From: Lagopus muta
Taxonomy: Eukaryota > Chordata > Aves > Galliformes > Phasianidae
Reading direction: 5' to 3'
Length of the DNA stretch: 64,000 nt
Assembly: GCF_023343835.1 (NCBI RefSeq)
Contig: NC_064442.1
Coordinates: forward strand, 16,292,501 to 16,356,500
The position numbers were made by a program, and so were the translations under genes. Each line of letters starts with the position of its first letter. Position 1 is the stretch's first letter. This document shows positions 62,058-64,000 of this stretch, piece after piece. A model generated the notes under the pieces. That model did not search any database. It was not told where the DNA came from and saw only the letters and a program-made list of their open reading frames with translations.

Positions 62058-62392
62058 ATGCACATAACCCAGCTGAATCGGGAATGCCTCCTGCATCTCT
62101 TTTCCTTTCTGGACAAAAACAGCAGGAAAAGTTTAGCAAAAACATGTCATAAATTGCTAGAAGTGTTTCAAGATCCTGTGCTTTGGTCTTTACTGAACTT
62201 TAATTCTCCAGTGGAACTACAGAAGCGTAACTTTCTCCTGGGACCTGCTTTAAAATACTTGTCCATCTGCTGGTATTCAGAGAGAGTCAAGGTGTGTAAC
62301 ATTGAGGACTGGATGAAAAACAATTTCCAGAAAGACTTCTGTAGCAGGCATGAGAACACTGTCACTGATTTTTTACTAGAAGTTGGCAACAG
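62058..62392 (+). CDS. FBXL22: FBXL22 exon 1, F-box and leucine-rich repeat protein 22 (5' part)
   Basis: The frame starts [20 protein letters not shown], the FBXL22 F-box, and continues through [20 protein letters not shown] to FLLEVGN, then splits a codon (AG) at the donor AG|GTATGT. It holds 111 codons plus two bases. Family knowledge: the F-box binds SKP1 in an SCF ubiquitin ligase; FBXL22 is enriched in heart and skeletal muscle and promotes turnover of sarcomere proteins such as alpha-actinin and filamin C. I chose this ATG because homology starts there and it is the only ATG in the frame; the same frame is open upstream to 61926 without another ATG. Context at -3 is G. Read-through past 62392 diverges and ends at 62501. 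The exon with the rest of the protein is not found before the window ends. Confidence 0.92.
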
Positions 62393-64000
62393 GTATGTGC
62401 TTTGGGTGTGGAATTTATTCTGCATTACTGTAAAAGTTAGCTGCTTTGAAACTACAACATTTAGAAGGGTTGACTCAACTCCATACCACCTACCTGACTG
62501 AAATGGGGCAGAGAGTGAGTGTGTGGATTGTGCAGTTTTACTGTTGATTTTATACTGGGAGTAGTGCATTTTCTCATCGACTTTCCTTAAGCCTATATTT
62601 TTTCCCTTTTATTGGAAGAATGCTTAATTAATACAGGAAAGTGCAATACTGTTTAGTAAACAGCTGCTTAACTCAACCATTTGGTCAATGTAGAGGATTG
62701 ACCGGGGGAACTCCTGAGGGAAAGGCATGGTTTCACATTGTGAAAGTATAAAAACAAGCGCATTACTAAACAGTGTTTCTTTACTACTGGAGTTTAACCA
62801 TGTCTGTGTGTCTGTGGGTTTTATAAGCTGCAGTAGAAGAAAAGTGCTACTATGGAAAAATAACTCTCAGACCACATTGCTTCTTCTAACAGCTTCAGTG
62901 CCACAGAGCAGCTCTAAGAAAAAAAGTGCTAACCTGCATTAGGAGGAGCAAATTTAAGTCAGAACCAATCCCAGTGCATTTCAGTAACAGCAAGGCTGGC
63001 ACTGGCCAGATCAGAGCTGGAACAGCACACCTCTGTGCTGCAGCCAGCCCCCAGCTTAGTGCCGTTTGGAAGTAACACTTTAAAACCACCAACAAACTGG
63101 GACAGGGACAGAATGCAGGGTGCCAGTGAGAACCAGCAACAGGGCAAAAAAGATTGAAATATGGGATCAGGATAGAATGCAAATTTTCAGTAGAAAAATT
63201 CCTAAGTAACTATGACAACAGATGATAAACACTTCTGATCAATGAGCCACAGACCATTAGGAAAGACATCTGTCCCTAGGAAGGAGGGGCATGGCAATAA
63301 CCATTCCCTCGTTCTGGGCACTGGCATATCCACCAAGATGCCACACTTAACTGTCTTTTCCATTTTTTGCCATCACAAATAAGAATTCAGGAAGGGCAGC
63401 AGACCACTGCTCTGCAGACAGTTCAACACTGAAGTGTCTTCCTTCTCTACAGAATACGTAAAGATTATCTGCTGTACAAAATGCAAAGGTGGGGTAGCAA
63501 GGATTCCATCCAAGTACAGCAGCCACCTCTAAACACATTAATGTCCTTAAGTTAAATCTCCACTCCTAAAAATGACAGTTATATTAACAGTGATGCACCT
63601 CATCCATGTTAGCCTCCCCAAGTCTGTGAAGCAACCCTCCTAAAGCATCGCAACAGAATTCCTAGCACTGCACCAAGAGAAGAAATATTAAATTAATATT
63701 TTACGTTGCTCTCTGAAGTATGAGTACTTCAGTTCTGTTGATGAAACTGTGCAAGATGGGTTTGTCAGATCCTTCCTTAACTTTTGCACACATTTTTCTA
63801 ACTGTTCACAAGCATACACAAAAAGAAGAGAATGTGGCTGGCATGATCTCACTATTACCTCTGCTCTAAAGGAGAAATCAAGCAGCATTTGGGGGGTAAA
63901 AGCAGCATCTGGGTGGAAAAGGGTGTACTGTTTTTTTAAGGTAAAAAAGAATATGCTGCAGTTATGGCTGTCCAGCTGTGGTAAAGAACAGAGAGTCCCT
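62393..64000 (+). other. FBXL22: FBXL22 intron 1, 5' part
   Basis: Starts with the good donor GTATGT. I looked for an acceptor followed by a leucine-rich-repeat-like or FBXL22-like frame in the right phase and found none; AACAG at 62888-62892 leads to a stop after eight codons. HERC1, expected beyond FBXL22 on the minus strand in other vertebrates, is not visible here. Confidence 0.55.

Noticed and set aside
1-64000. CRISPR arrays, operons, bacterial insertion sequences, tRNA or rRNA genes
   Set aside because: The DNA is vertebrate; no spaced repeat arrays and no tRNA A- and B-box pairs with a foldable cloverleaf were found by eye.

Overview
The window is vertebrate nuclear DNA. Antisense copies of the CR1 LINE (3' tails of the ATAGAATCACAGAAT type and a reverse-transcriptase fragment with an FADD core) and the near-human protein sequences point to a bird, most likely a galliform such as chicken. 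The synteny USP3-FBXL22 matches the human 15q22 neighbourhood, which would make this chicken chromosome 10. Species and chromosome are inferences. Almost all open frames here are chance frames; the real genes are split into short exons, which I assembled by hand from homology, splice sites and phase.

Layout. Positions 1-19300 are intergenic AT-rich DNA with two degraded antisense CR1 copies and one orphan exon-like frame (6298-6460). I recognise no known gene there. At 19318-19545 is a small GC-rich islet with two CTCF-like motifs facing each other and splice-donor-like sites on both strands. At about 22070-23460 is a strong CpG island that holds the USP3 promoter, a short uORF and exon 1.

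USP3 runs from the ATG at 22404 to the TAA at 56766 on the plus strand. I place all 15 coding exons. They sum to 1563 nt, that is 520 codons plus stop, with every junction in phase and every intron GT-AG. The protein has an N-terminal ZnF-UBP domain (exons 1-4), a short basic linker (exon 5) and a USP catalytic domain with Cys168, His471 and Asn486/Asp487 (exons 6-15). It is a nuclear histone H2A/H2B deubiquitinase. A likely poly(A) signal lies at 57374-57379.

After about 4.4 kb of intergenic DNA with a palindromic TA-rich cluster comes FBXL22. Its F-box-encoding first exon ends in a good donor at 62392/62393; the second exon is not in the window. Its upstream 300 bp carries a perfect MEF2 site, a perfect palindromic CArg box (SRF) and four MCAT (TEAD) cores, a layout that fits a striated-muscle promoter. 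USP3 and FBXL22 both act in ubiquitin pathways (removal of ubiquitin and SCF substrate choice) but nothing in the sequence shows that they work together.

The most unusual observation is a decayed in-frame copy of part of USP3 exon 8 lying exactly 350 bp downstream of it in intron 8 (47756-47810; 42 of 55 positions identical without gaps).
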